A stretch of DNA of 64,000 bases, taken from positions 7,320 to 71,319 of the forward strand of contig DASVUH010000040.1 in the NCBI GenBank assembly GCA_036387135.1. Reading direction: 5' to 3'. Positions within the stretch are counted from its first letter, which is position 1. Each line of letters opens with the position of its first letter. The DNA is from JALZCH01 sp036387135 (GTDB lineage: Bacteria > Acidobacteriota > Blastocatellia > Pyrinomonadales > Pyrinomonadaceae). The notes under the pieces were generated by a model. It made no database searches, had not been told where the DNA came from, and saw only the letters and a list, made by a program, of their open reading frames with translations. The position numbers and the translations under genes are program-made. This document shows positions 16,540 to 25,030 of this stretch, in pieces.

Positions 16540-17530
16540 ACAAGAGCAAACTAAAGTGACAATAATCGAAGCGATTCGGCAGGGCATTTGGGAAGAAATG
16601 CAGCGCGACGAGACGGTTTTCGTCATCGGCGAAGACATCGGCGCTTACGGCGGCGCGTTTAAATTGACCGAAGGTTTTATTGACGAATTCGGCGCGGAAA
16701 GAATGATTGACACGCCGATTTCCGAAGCGGCGATTGTCGGCGCGGCTTGCGGAGCGGCTTTGATGGGAATGAAGCCGGTTGCCGAATTTCAGTTTATTGA
16801 TTTTATTTCGACCGGATTCGATATGCTGACCAATTACGCGGCGAAATCGCGTTATCGCGGCTGCGGTTCGATTCCGGCGGTGTTTCGCGGTCCGTGCGGT
16901 TCGGGCGTGCGCGGCGGTCCGTTTCACTCTCTCAACGCCGAATCGTTTTTTCTCAACACCGCCGGTCTAAAAATGGTCGAACCCGCGACGGCTTACGACG
17001 CGAAAGGCTTAATCAAAGCCGCGATTCGCGATCCCGATCCGGTTTTGTTTTTTGAACACAAAAAACTTTATCGTTTGCCGCGTCTGCGCGAAGAATTGCC
17101 CGCAGACGATTACATCATCCCAATCGGCAAAGCTCGCACGGCGCGCGAAGGAAAAGATTTATCAATCATCACCTTCGGCGCGCAGGTTTTGAACGCTTTG
17201 GACGCGGCGGAAGAATTGGAAAAATCGGACGGCTTATCAATCGAAGTCATTGATTTGCGAACGCTCGCGCCGCTCGACAAGGAAGCGATTCTGGCGACCG
17301 TGAAAAAGACAAATAGAGCGATGATTTTGCACGAAGCGTCTCTGACGGGCGGAATCGGCGGCGAGATTTCGGCGATTATCGCCGAAGAAGCGTTTGAATG
17401 GCTCGACGCGCCCGTCGTCCGCGTGGCTTCGATTGACGCGCCCGTGCCATTTGCGCCGCAATTGGAAGATTATTATTTGCCAAGCCTGACAGAGATCATT
17501 GAAACGGCGCGCAGATTAGCGGCTTATTAA
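16532..17530 (+). CDS. 2-oxoacid dehydrogenase E1 component, beta subunit
   Basis: 332 residues, the standard length. Key segments are VIGEDIGAYGGAFK (about 31-44), TPISEAAIVGAACGAALMG, and the C-terminal transketolase domain ending with VASIDAPVPFAPQLEDYYLP. It pairs with the E1-alpha at 14917-16014. The ATG lies inside the end of the YqhA-like gene in another frame (8-nt overlap), indicating translational coupling. Confidence 0.93.
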   Translation: MIKQEQTKVTIIEAIRQGIWEEMQRDETVFVIGEDIGAYGGAFKLTEGFIDEFGAERMIDTPISEAAIVGAACGAALMGMKPVAEFQFIDFISTGFDMLTNYAAKSRYRGCGSIPAVFRGPCGSGVRGGPFHSLNAESFFLNTAGLKMVEPATAYDAKGLIKAAIRDPDPVLFFEHKKLYRLPRLREELPADDYIIPIGKARTAREGKDLSIITFGAQVLNALDAAEELEKSDGLSIEVIDLRTLAPLDKEAILATVKKTNRAMILHEASLTGGIGGEISAIIAEEAFEWLDAPVVRVASIDAPVPFAPQLEDYYLPSLTEIIETARRLAAY

Positions 17531-17536
17531 AATGTT

Positions 17537-18142
17537 ATGCAAAATATAAAAGTTCTATGCTTGTTAATCTGTTTTGCGTTCTTTTCGGCTGCCGATACGA
17601 AAGGAAAACCTCAGGAGAACACAAAAATTAAAGCGCGTAATAACTTTGAAAAATCAATTTCTGCCAACAAAACTTATCCTAACGTCAAACCAATCGCGAG
17701 GAAGAAATTCCCAAACATCTTTCGCCCAATTGGCAATTTCGTAAAACGTCTTTTTGGACGAAGGATCCCCGTTTGCATTCTGAGAAATACCTCTCCAGTA
17801 ATGAATAACGTTAATTTAAGTAGAAATGAAATTCAGTTGAAATGCGCATTTGATACGGGGCAGATCGGCAGTTGTGCAAATAATTCTCAATCAATTGAAA
17901 TTTCAATTGATGCAACTGATGCAGAGAATGATCCGCTTGTCTATATTTACAAAGTTTCCGGCGGCGAAATCATCGGATATGGTTCAAACGTGATTTGGAG
18001 TTTAGCAAATGTCCCTCCCGGAATTTATACAATTGAAATTTGTGCGGATGATGGCATGGGGTGCATTAAACCGCTCGTGAAAGAAGTTCGAGTTGTTGAA
18101 TGTCCTGACTGCGATCCGCCGCGTCCTCCGCCTATTTTGTGA
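17537..18142 (+). CDS. Secreted protein of unknown function with Ig-like segment
   Basis: 201 residues. The N-terminus (VLCLLICFAFFSAADTKG) is a signal peptide. The middle is basic and Asn/Lys-rich. Residues about 110-190 form a beta-rich stretch (ISIDATDAENDPLVYIYKVSGG ... NVPPGIYTIEICADDG) resembling PKD/cadherin-type repeats. It ends in Cys- and Pro-rich residues (CPDCDPPRPPP). It starts 6 nt after E1-beta but with no good ribosome binding site. It is not obviously related to the dehydrogenase. Confidence 0.6.
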   Translation: MQNIKVLCLLICFAFFSAADTKGKPQENTKIKARNNFEKSISANKTYPNVKPIARKKFPNIFRPIGNFVKRLFGRRIPVCILRNTSPVMNNVNLSRNEIQLKCAFDTGQIGSCANNSQSIEISIDATDAENDPLVYIYKVSGGEIIGYGSNVIWSLANVPPGIYTIEICADDGMGCIKPLVKEVRVVECPDCDPPRPPPIL

Positions 18143-18210
18143 AGGCTATATTTTTGTTAATCGAAACAAAATTTAAAAGATATCTTAATCAAAAATCCGA
18201 AACAAAAAGC

Positions 18211-18233
18211 GAGTCGAAAACGGCTCTTTTTTT
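18211..18233 (+). terminator. Rho-independent terminator
   Basis: GAGTCG-AAAA-CGGCTC (18211-18226, one G/T pair) followed by seven T. It ends the E1 operon/secreted-protein transcript. Confidence 0.85.
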
Positions 18234-18282
18234 GCGGCAATTTCCACCTCTGCGTTCAAAAACGACTTTTTGAATTTTGTTT

Positions 18283-18313
18283 GAACCTTTTCCGCCGCGT
18301 CTCGCGCGTTAAT
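18283..18313 (+). promoter_or_regulatory. ECF-type promoter motif, copy A
   Basis: GAAC (-35 type) followed by CTTTTCCGCCG, six bases, then GCGCGTTAAT as the -10 type element. It lies 46 nt before the ATG at 18359. The same TTTTCCGCCG and GCGCGTTA blocks recur at 19381 and 22061 at similar distances from their genes. Confidence 0.6.
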
Positions 18314-18358
18314 AGAGGAACGGGATTATCTATCAGGCAACATACGGGAGAAATTATA

Positions 18359-19312
18359 ATGTTAAAAATTAATGGAATCTTGGCAATCATTCTCACGACT
18401 TTATCGTTAAGCGGCGTGATTTGGTCGCAGGGCGTCGAATCGGCGGCAAATTCAAATTTAACGGGCGTTGCGCTTCCTGCGAACGCGCAGCGTGTAGGCG
18501 CGGCAAGCGTCCCGGCGGAAATCAGCGGCACGCTGGAAAAAATCGTCGCTTCAGCCGACGGTAAATTGCGGCAAGGCGATTCGGAAGTTTTGGCTTGGGG
18601 CGGCGCAGGTTACCGCAAAGCGAACGCGCCGAATATCGTCGGCAAATTACGCGGCTCGCTCGAAAGCAATGGTTGGAAGTATGAAGTCGGCGGCACTGCC
18701 GACGGCGTGACTCTTTTCCGCGCGCTCAAAGACGGACGCGCACCGCGCGCCGTCGTCGGGTTTTATGCGGCAACCGACGATGCGATGCTGGTCGCCTGGA
18801 CTGAAATTTTAGCCGCCGATGCCGCCCAAAATTCGGTTGAAACCGTTTCGCAAACCGAACGAATTCAAAGCGCGGCTGCAAAATCGAGCAATGGCTCGCT
18901 GCAGGAAATCGTCGGCAAATGGCACAACGGCAATGTTTCGATGATGGGGGAGAAAAATTTAACGACCGGACAAGTCACGTCTTCAAACGGCTCGACGTTT
19001 ACTTATAAATTCTTCGCCGACGGGCGTTTTGAATACGTCGGTTATATCAAATCAACGATGTACGGCTGCACGACCGATTTATTCAACGACAAACGCGGCA
19101 AAGTCGAAATCAGCGGCAATCAAATCACGCTCGTACCGACTAAAAACTACTGGAAAAACACTTATAGCTGCGCGCCCGCGAGCAATAAAGAGCGCGATTA
19201 CGTTTTAGAGCGCGAAACTTACACTTTCCGAACAAAAACCGACGAATACGGCAAAACGCTCATTTGTCTGGCAAACGCAAAAGGCGAGTCCTGCTACAGG
19301 CGCGAAGAATAA
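18359..19312 (+). CDS. Secreted protein of unknown function
   Basis: 317 residues from ATG 18359 (GGGAGA ahead of it); a longer in-frame start would run back across the promoter motif. The signal peptide is MLKINGILAIILTTLSLSGVIWSQ. Residues about 60-165 form one compact segment (LRGSLESNGWKYEVGG, ALKDGRAPRAVVGFYAATDDAML). After an Ala/Ser linker, residues about 185-315 look like a lipocalin-type beta barrel (IVGKWHNGNVSM...FTYKFFADGRFEYVGYI). No enzyme motif is seen. It is the only gene under promoter motif A. Confidence 0.6.
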   Translation: MLKINGILAIILTTLSLSGVIWSQGVESAANSNLTGVALPANAQRVGAASVPAEISGTLEKIVASADGKLRQGDSEVLAWGGAGYRKANAPNIVGKLRGSLESNGWKYEVGGTADGVTLFRALKDGRAPRAVVGFYAATDDAMLVAWTEILAADAAQNSVETVSQTERIQSAAAKSSNGSLQEIVGKWHNGNVSMMGEKNLTTGQVTSSNGSTFTYKFFADGRFEYVGYIKSTMYGCTTDLFNDKRGKVEISGNQITLVPTKNYWKNTYSCAPASNKERDYVLERETYTFRTKTDEYGKTLICLANAKGESCYRREE

Positions 19313-19338
19313 TTGATCTAATCGTTTGCTCTTTTGAA

Positions 19339-19385
19339 GTATCAAGCGGCGCAGAGATTTTGAAAATCTCTGCGCCGCTTGATAC
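19339..19385. repeat. Perfect 23-bp-arm hairpin
   Basis: Arms 19339-19361 and 19363-19385 are exact complements around a single G (GTATCAAGCGGCGCAGAG... and its mirror). No T-run follows on the plus strand. It overlaps the first bases of promoter motif B. It may terminate the upstream transcript or be a REP-like unit. Confidence 0.75.
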
Positions 19386-19411
19386 GTTTTCCGCCGGTTT
19401 GCGCGTTATAA
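19381..19411 (+). promoter_or_regulatory. ECF-type promoter motif, copy B
   Basis: GATACGTTTTCCGCCG, four bases, then GCGCGTTATA. Compared with copies A and C the spacer is two bases shorter. It lies about 50 nt ahead of the FAD monooxygenase start at 19463. Confidence 0.5.
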
Positions 19412-19462
19412 ATTGAGAGGAATTTTACCCGCGCTGCCGTTCGGCAACACTTTGTAAATATT

Positions 19463-20605
19463 ATGACTACTAAACCGAGAATTCTTATCATCGGCGCGGG
19501 CATCGGCGGCTTGGCAACGGCGATTGCGTTGCAGCAAGCCGGATTTGAAGCTGCCATTTACGAAAATGCTCCCGCGCTGCGCGGAATCGGCGCGGGCATT
19601 AGTTTGTGGTCAAATGCAACGGCGGTTCTCGAAAAACTCGGTTTGCTCGACGAAGCCGTTTCAAAAAGCGCGGTTTTTAATTCCGTTAAAATCCTAAACC
19701 AGCGCGGCGAACTGTTGATGCAAACAAACATCGGAAACTATCCGACTCCGGCAATTTGCATTCATCGCGCAGATTTAATTGATTTGCTCCAACAAAACTG
19801 CGCGCCCGGAACAATTCACCTGGGCAAAAATTTCGAGCGTTTCGAGGAAACCGAAACAACCGTAACCGCATTTTTCTCGGACGGCGCGAGCGCGACCGGC
19901 GACATTTTAATCGGAGCGGACGGCATCAATTCGCGCGTTCGGGCGCAATTCAAAGGCGACGCAAAACCCGTTTATCGCGGCTACGCAGTCTGGCGCAGCA
20001 CAATCGAATTTGACGCCGCAGGTCTTGACCTTGATTCTCCGAGCGAGACTTTCGGCGCAGGCAAACGTGTCGGTTTAGTTCCCATCGGGAAAAATCGCTT
20101 TTATTGGTATGCGACAAACAATCAACCGGAAAATTCGATTCTTCAATCCGATGAACGTAAAAGGCAGCTTTTAGATTTTTTTCACGATTGGCATGCGCCG
20201 ATTCCTCAAATCATCGCGGCGACGGACGCCGAAGACATTTTGCATAACGATTGTTACGACCGCTCGCCCGAACACGGCTGGTCAACGAGCAGAGTTTGTT
20301 TAATCGGCGACGCGGCGCATCCGACGACTCCGAATTTGGGACAAGGCGGCTGTATGGCTCTCGAAGACGCAATCGTTTTAACGAAATGTCTGCAAAATTC
20401 GCCTGCGCCGAACGAGGCTTTTCGGGAATTTGAAGCGCTGCGTTTTGACCGAACGCGGTTTATTACCGAACGCTCATTGATGCTTGGTCGCGTCGGGCAA
20501 TGGCAAAATCCGCTCGCCGTTTTTCTGCGAGACACATTGACGCGCTTTACGCCGGAAAAATCACTCCAAAAGAGCTTCGAGCAGATTTACGGGTTTCAAG
20601 CATAA
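19463..20605 (+). CDS. FAD-dependent monooxygenase (salicylate hydroxylase/zeaxanthin epoxidase type)
   Basis: 380 residues. The Rossmann motif is ILIIGAGIGGLATAIALQQAGF (7-28), the DG motif is GADGINSRVRAQF (about 152-164), and the GD motif is LIGDAAHPTTPNLGQGGCMALEDA (about 280-303). It is a single-component flavin hydroxylase; the substrate is unknown. It is followed after 31 nt by a nitroreductase and then a DoxX protein on the same strand, a probable operon under promoter motif B. Confidence 0.9.
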   Translation: MTTKPRILIIGAGIGGLATAIALQQAGFEAAIYENAPALRGIGAGISLWSNATAVLEKLGLLDEAVSKSAVFNSVKILNQRGELLMQTNIGNYPTPAICIHRADLIDLLQQNCAPGTIHLGKNFERFEETETTVTAFFSDGASATGDILIGADGINSRVRAQFKGDAKPVYRGYAVWRSTIEFDAAGLDLDSPSETFGAGKRVGLVPIGKNRFYWYATNNQPENSILQSDERKRQLLDFFHDWHAPIPQIIAATDAEDILHNDCYDRSPEHGWSTSRVCLIGDAAHPTTPNLGQGGCMALEDAIVLTKCLQNSPAPNEAFREFEALRFDRTRFITERSLMLGRVGQWQNPLAVFLRDTLTRFTPEKSLQKSFEQIYGFQA

Positions 20606-20636
20606 AATCTCCCGACTGAAAATGAGGTAAAGCGAA

Positions 20637-21344
20637 ATGAACATCAGCTTAAATCAATTCATCGAAATCGTTCGCACGCGGCGTTCGACTCGCCATTTTC
20701 GCTCCGAACCTGTTGCGCCGGAGCTTCTGCGAGAATTACTGGAAGCTGCGCGCTGGTCGCCGAGCGCATTTAATTTGCAGCCGACGCACTTTGTCGTCGT
20801 CACAGACCAAAAATTAAAAGAAAAACTTTATCCGGCTTGTATGAATCAGCGACAGATTCTGGAAGCCGGAGCGACCGTTGTTTTCACGGGCGACCGCAGC
20901 GTGGTCGAACATAATTTTGAGCGAATCCTGAAATTAGACCGCGAAGCCAAAGCCAACAGCGCGGAATACGAGCAGCTATTGCGTAAAAACGTCCCGCTTT
21001 CGTTTAATCGCGGATTTTTGGGCTTCGGCTGGTTATGGAAATTTTTGGCGGAGACGATTGCCGGGCGTTTTATTCCGATTCCCAAGCTGCAAGCGGTTCA
21101 CCGCGATTACTGGCTGGCGAAACAGGCTGCGATTGCAGCGCATACGTTTATGCTCGCCGCGCACATCGCCGGACTCGCGACTTGCCCGATGGAAGGTTTC
21201 AGCGAGCGCGCCGTGCAGGAAGCTCTGAACATTCCGTCCGATCAAGCCGTAATTCTCGTCGTGCCGGTCGGTTACGCAGACAATTCAACGCAAACAAAAA
21301 CGCGGCTTTCGCTCGACGAAATTGTTCACCAAAATTCCTGGTAG
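20637..21344 (+). CDS. Nitroreductase-family FMN oxidoreductase
   Basis: 235 residues. FIEIVRTRRSTRHF (about 7-20) contains the FMN-phosphate-binding arginines, AARWSPSAFNLQPTHFVVV (about 38-56) is the family core, and GLATCPMEGF (about 181-190) is the C-terminal flavin-contact region. It reduces nitro groups, quinones or similar electrophiles using NAD(P)H. GAGG precedes the ATG. Its insertion of about 30 residues in the middle (SFNRGFLGFGWLWKFLAE) is longer than in minimal members. Confidence 0.88.
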   Translation: MNISLNQFIEIVRTRRSTRHFRSEPVAPELLRELLEAARWSPSAFNLQPTHFVVVTDQKLKEKLYPACMNQRQILEAGATVVFTGDRSVVEHNFERILKLDREAKANSAEYEQLLRKNVPLSFNRGFLGFGWLWKFLAETIAGRFIPIPKLQAVHRDYWLAKQAAIAAHTFMLAAHIAGLATCPMEGFSERAVQEALNIPSDQAVILVVPVGYADNSTQTKTRLSLDEIVHQNSW

Positions 21345-21396
21345 CTTTTCGTTATGGGAAAAAATTTAAGAAAAAACTCGAACGGAGAGAATTGGA

Positions 21397-22047
21397 ATGG
21401 GAAACACGATTTTTAATTTAGCGGTCATCGGAATCAGAATTTTTCTCGGTTTCATTTTCTTTACCGCCGGAATGGGCAAACTGACGCACGGGCATTATTT
21501 TCCGTTGACGATGTTTCCGATGAGCCTGTCGAAAATACTCGCGCCATACGGTTTGAGCTTGTGGGGCGAATTTGTTGCATGGTCGCAAGTGTTAATCGGT
21601 TTTTTGTTGATGTCGCAGCGTTTCGCCACCATCGGCGCGATTATGTCTCTGCCGCTGATTTTGAATATTTTCGTCATCACGGTTTCAATCGGATTTGTCG
21701 GGACGCCTTATCTCAACGGTTTTCTAATTTTCTTAAATTTATTTCTTCTCGCGGCTGATTATCACAAGCTCAAATTCCTGTTTATGGAAGACGTTTCCGA
21801 ATTTCGACACATACGTCTGCGGCGCAATTTCTGGCAAGTTGATTTGGTGTGGTTTGCCGGTTTGGTTTTATGTTTAGCGGCGGGCGCTTTTCACGAATCA
21901 AATCGCGCAATGACTTTTACTTTGTCATTTGCCGGAATCGCAGTGTTTCTGGCGGGCGGCGTCTGGCAGTTTTTTCTGCAAAGAAAGCAAAACCGGACAA
22001 GTGACAGGCGCACTGATGTACAAAATGATTTGGTTGTCGGCATTTAG
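21397..22047 (+). CDS. DoxX-like membrane protein
   Basis: 216 residues. Four N-terminal helices hold the DoxX-type segments IGIRIFLGFIFFTAGMGKLTHG and WGEFVAWSQVLIGFLLM. Two more helices lie at the C-terminus (about 148-190). DoxX-family proteins are linked to redox and thiosulfate/quinone metabolism, but most have no known activity. It is third in the monooxygenase-nitroreductase unit, preceded by GGAGAG. Confidence 0.75.
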   Translation: MGNTIFNLAVIGIRIFLGFIFFTAGMGKLTHGHYFPLTMFPMSLSKILAPYGLSLWGEFVAWSQVLIGFLLMSQRFATIGAIMSLPLILNIFVITVSIGFVGTPYLNGFLIFLNLFLLAADYHKLKFLFMEDVSEFRHIRLRRNFWQVDLVWFAGLVLCLAAGAFHESNRAMTFTLSFAGIAVFLAGGVWQFFLQRKQNRTSDRRTDVQNDLVVGI

Positions 22048-22060
22048 TCACTGCTTTGAT

Positions 22061-22093
22061 GAGACTTTTCCGCCGAGTTTTGCGCGTTATTAA
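22061..22093 (+). promoter_or_regulatory. ECF-type promoter motif, copy C
   Basis: GAGACTTTTCCGCCG, six bases, then GCGCGTTATTAA. Its TTTTCCGCCG and GCGCGTTA blocks have the same spacing as copy A. It lies about 50 nt ahead of the start at 22144. Confidence 0.6.
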
Positions 22094-22143
22094 ACAGAAG
22101 GCATTAAACCTAAAATAATAATAAGCACTTTCAGGAGATAACA

Positions 22144-22500
22144 ATGTTTAGAAAAACTTTATTAGCGACACTGGCGTTTTCGATTTTCTGTCTCGGCACA
22201 AATGCCAATGTTTTTGGGCAGGCGCGCGCTTTTGAAAATAATCGGGCAATCGGCGCGGAAAAATCCGAAGCGTCAACGAATCAAAAATCTTCAAACCCGG
22301 ATTTGAAAAAGGCTTTGTTCGAGAAAAAAGATTCTTCAGTTTATAAAGAAAAAAACAATCTCGCCGAGTACGAAAAGCAAAAAGCACAAGGCAAAAAATT
22401 CTCTACCACAACCAAAGTTTTGATTGGCGTCGGTATTGCCGCAGCAGTTATCGGTATCGTCGTTTTTGCCGCAAGCCGAGATAAAATCGAAACCTTCTAA
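22144..22500 (+). CDS. Small exported or membrane protein of unknown function
   Basis: 118 residues: signal peptide (LLATLAFSIFCLGTNANVFGQA), a charged Lys/Glu/Ser-rich middle, and a C-terminal transmembrane helix (VLIGVGIAAAVIGIVVFAA) closed by SRDKIETF. AGGAGA precedes the ATG. No family is recognised. It is the first gene behind promoter motif C and is followed by a SnoaL-like gene and a P450. Confidence 0.6.
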   Translation: MFRKTLLATLAFSIFCLGTNANVFGQARAFENNRAIGAEKSEASTNQKSSNPDLKKALFEKKDSSVYKEKNNLAEYEKQKAQGKKFSTTTKVLIGVGIAAAVIGIVVFAASRDKIETF

Positions 22501-22542
22501 ACCGAACGATGTATTTATTCCGATAATTAAGGTGTGAAAATT

Positions 22543-22920
22543 ATGTCCGAAGATAATTTAAATTTAGTCCGCAGCGTCTATCAAATCAAAGATATTAACG
22601 AAATTGTGGCGGCTTTCGCGCCCGCGTTCGAGATTCGTCAAACCGAGTCGCTCCCGTGGGGCGGGCATTATCGAGGTCTCGCCGGAGCGCAGCAGTTTTT
22701 CACGAAATTGCGCGGAAACGTTGACTCGGCGGTCGAAATAGAAGAAATATTTGCGGTTGAAAACAAAGTCGTCGTCAAAGGGCGAACGCGCGGAACGGTA
22801 TTGCAAAACGACAAAAAATTCGACGTTTCAATTGTTCACATCTGGACGCTTCGCAAAGGCAAGCTCGCCAAATTCGAGCCTTTTATTGACACTCCGGCGA
22901 TGCTCGCGGCATTGCAGTAA
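22543..22920 (+). CDS. SnoaL/NTF2-like protein
   Basis: 125 residues from ATG 22543 (AAGGTG ahead; a GTG nine bases upstream in the same frame is less likely). The pattern of an NTF2-fold SnoaL-like protein is visible: LVRSVYQIKDINEIVAAFAP at the start, then WGGHYRGLAGAQQFFTKL, and VVKGRTRGTVLQNDKKFDVSIVHIWTLRKGKL. Members are isomerases, hydrolases or ligand-binding proteins. It ends 6 nt before the P450 start, so the two are co-translated. Confidence 0.75.
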   Translation: MSEDNLNLVRSVYQIKDINEIVAAFAPAFEIRQTESLPWGGHYRGLAGAQQFFTKLRGNVDSAVEIEEIFAVENKVVVKGRTRGTVLQNDKKFDVSIVHIWTLRKGKLAKFEPFIDTPAMLAALQ

Positions 22921-22926
22921 AATTTT

Positions 22927-24309
22927 ATGCAATCCGAAATTTCTTTTCCCCAACCTACACCGCAACTCCTTACGCCGCCGACGCCGAAAGGTCACTGGTT
23001 TTTCGGCAGCGGACCGGAAGCGGCGGCAAATCCGCTCAAATTTTATTGCCGCGTCTGGCGAGAATTGGGCGATGTCGTCAAAATGCGGACGATATTTGGT
23101 ATTGAATGGTATTTGATTGCCAATCCTGCGGGCGCAGAACAGGTTTTGCAAACGAACCAGGCGAATTACAAAAAACCCGCGATTTTCACCAAATCTCTCG
23201 GAATGATAGCCGGAAACGGTCTCGTCACAAGCGAAGGCGATTTCTGGCGTCGCCAGCGCCGCCTCGCGCAGCCCGCTTTTCATCGCCAAAGACTCGCTCT
23301 TTTGAGCGAAACGATGACAAACGCGGCTACGGAAACGGTGGAGAATTGGAAAAACACTTATGCCCGCACGGGCGAAGCGTTCGACGTATCGGAAGAAATG
23401 ACGAAGCTAACCGTCCGCATCGCCGCCGGGACGCTTTTTAGCGCCGACATTTCCGAAGACGCCGAAAGATTCGGCGACGCTCTGAAAATCGCGCTCGACC
23501 ACGTCAGCCACCGAATGCGTTATCCATTTGCGCTGCCGGAATTTGTCCCGACAAAAAGGAATCGAGAATTTAATCGCGCCCGAAAAACGCTCGATGAAAT
23601 CGTGATGAAAATCATTCGTCGGCGCAGAATCGAAACCGAAGACAAAGGCGATTTGCTTTCGATGCTGATCGAGGCGCGCGACGAGGAAACGGGCGAAATG
23701 ATGTCCGACCGGCAGTTGAAAGATGAAGTGATGACGCTGTTAATCGCCGGACACGAAACGACCGCCGCCGGATTGTCGTGGGCTTGGTATTTGCTGTCGC
23801 GAAATGATTGTGCGCGAGCGCGTCTGCGCGCCGAGCTTGAATTGAATCTGCAAGGCAAAGCTCCGACCGTCGAAGATTTGCCGCGACTGCCTTTTACGCG
23901 AATGGTTTTCGAGGAAACAATGCGATTATTCCCGCCCGCCTGGGGACAGCCGAGACAATCAATCGGCGCGGATGAAATCGGCGGTTTTCGGATTGACGCC
24001 GGAAAATTGCTCGTCGTTTCGCAATACATCGTCCATCGCCATCCGCAATTTTGGCAGCGACCGGAAGAGTTTTGCCCCGAAAGATTTACGCCCGAAAACT
24101 CGAAAAACCGTCCACGCTTTGCTTATTTCCCGTTCGGCGGCGGAGCGCGTCAGTGTATCGGAAATTATTTCGCAATGATGGAAGCGCAGATTGTGCTTGC
24201 AACAATCGCGCAGAATTTTCTACCGCAGCCGGTTGAAACAAACCAGCCGGAGCTTGATCCGACTTTCGCTTTGCGCCCGAAAAACGGTTTGCTGATGCGG
24301 CTCGCTTGA
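22927..24309 (+). CDS. Cytochrome P450
   Basis: 460 residues. The I-helix is LLIAGHETTAAGLSWAWYLL (about 277-296), the K-helix ExxR is FEETMRLFPP (about 331), and the heme loop is FPFGGGARQCIGNYFAMMEA with the axial cysteine near residue 413. The soluble N-terminus without a membrane anchor and the 'TPKGHWFFGSGPEAAANPL' start are typical of bacterial CYP families that hydroxylate fatty acids or terpenoids. No ferredoxin or reductase gene adjoins it. Confidence 0.95.
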   Translation: MQSEISFPQPTPQLLTPPTPKGHWFFGSGPEAAANPLKFYCRVWRELGDVVKMRTIFGIEWYLIANPAGAEQVLQTNQANYKKPAIFTKSLGMIAGNGLVTSEGDFWRRQRRLAQPAFHRQRLALLSETMTNAATETVENWKNTYARTGEAFDVSEEMTKLTVRIAAGTLFSADISEDAERFGDALKIALDHVSHRMRYPFALPEFVPTKRNREFNRARKTLDEIVMKIIRRRRIETEDKGDLLSMLIEARDEETGEMMSDRQLKDEVMTLLIAGHETTAAGLSWAWYLLSRNDCARARLRAELELNLQGKAPTVEDLPRLPFTRMVFEETMRLFPPAWGQPRQSIGADEIGGFRIDAGKLLVVSQYIVHRHPQFWQRPEEFCPERFTPENSKNRPRFAYFPFGGGARQCIGNYFAMMEAQIVLATIAQNFLPQPVETNQPELDPTFALRPKNGLLMRLA

Positions 24310-24351
24310 CAGAAAAGGCGGCGGACGGTTACGTTTTGATTTGACTCGCGC

Positions 24352-24427
24352 GGGGTGTTAGCTCAGTGGATAGAGCATTGGTCTTCGGAACCAAGGGTCG
24401 GGGGTTCGAATCCCTCACGCCCCGCCA
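24352..24427 (+). tRNA. tRNA-Arg (anticodon UCG)
   Basis: Full cloverleaf: acceptor GGGGTGT/ACGCCCC, D arm GCTC...GAGC, anticodon stem TTGGT/ACCAA with loop CTTCGGA (anticodon TCG at 24385-24387), T arm GGGGG-TTCGAAT-CCCTC (one G/T pair). CCA is encoded at 24425-24427. It reads CGA codons. Confidence 0.97.
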
Positions 24428-24559
24428 AATAAAATCTCGTAAGTTCTCAACGTTTTGAAATAAATTTTCAGATTTGACTTTCCGTTTGCGAGTGACTCAG
24501 AGATATGAACATAAAGCTCATGCTTTTTTTTATTTTAAGCTGTTATTTGGTTACGATGT

Positions 24560-25018
24560 TTACTCTAACATCTTAGTAGGGTCAACTTGCTTTTCTTTGG
24601 GTGAGCTTATTTCTTTCCTTTTTTTAGTGACTACTTTCCTTCTATTCGTATTTCGTTTTGTAATTTCTGCGGGATCGGCATCAAGAAAATACTTAAATTG
24701 CATTTGCTTTCTTATTGCAAGGTAATCGTCTTCAGCTAAAAAACCATTTTTATATTGAAATTCGATTTGAATAAATTTTAAGTAGAAGGAAACAAATTGG
24801 TAAAAGGGCAATAACACTCCCTTAACTAAAACTCTATCAATAAGCCTGTGAAATGCCGCCCCCATAGATGCTCCAAAAATAAGCATAAGGCGGAAGGTAA
24901 GTTCGCCAATAAAGATACTTGGAAAAAAAACATATAACAGCATAATAATCCCGCAACCAACCAAGCCGCCGAATGTTAATGAGCGAAAGAATTCTAGGAA
25001 GTTAATTTTAATGTTCAA
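24560..25018 (-). CDS. Two-helix membrane protein in AT-rich insert
   Basis: 152 residues starting at TTG 25018, supported by a strong AGGAGGGAG a few bases upstream. Two hydrophobic helices (about 12-35 and 38-55) are followed by a long cytoplasmic part with a lysine/arginine-rich tail (NRRKVVTKKRKEI). It lies 12 nt after the pentapeptide-repeat gene, with the ribosome binding site overlapping that gene's stop. Base composition is much richer in A+T than the flanking genes. No family is recognised. Confidence 0.6.
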   Translation of the reverse strand: MNIKINFLEFFRSLTFGGLVGCGIIMLLYVFFPSIFIGELTFRLMLIFGASMGAAFHRLIDRVLVKGVLLPFYQFVSFYLKFIQIEFQYKNGFLAEDDYLAIRKQMQFKYFLDADPAEITKRNTNRRKVVTKKRKEISSPKEKQVDPTKMLE

Positions 25019-25030
25019 AACAACTCCCTC

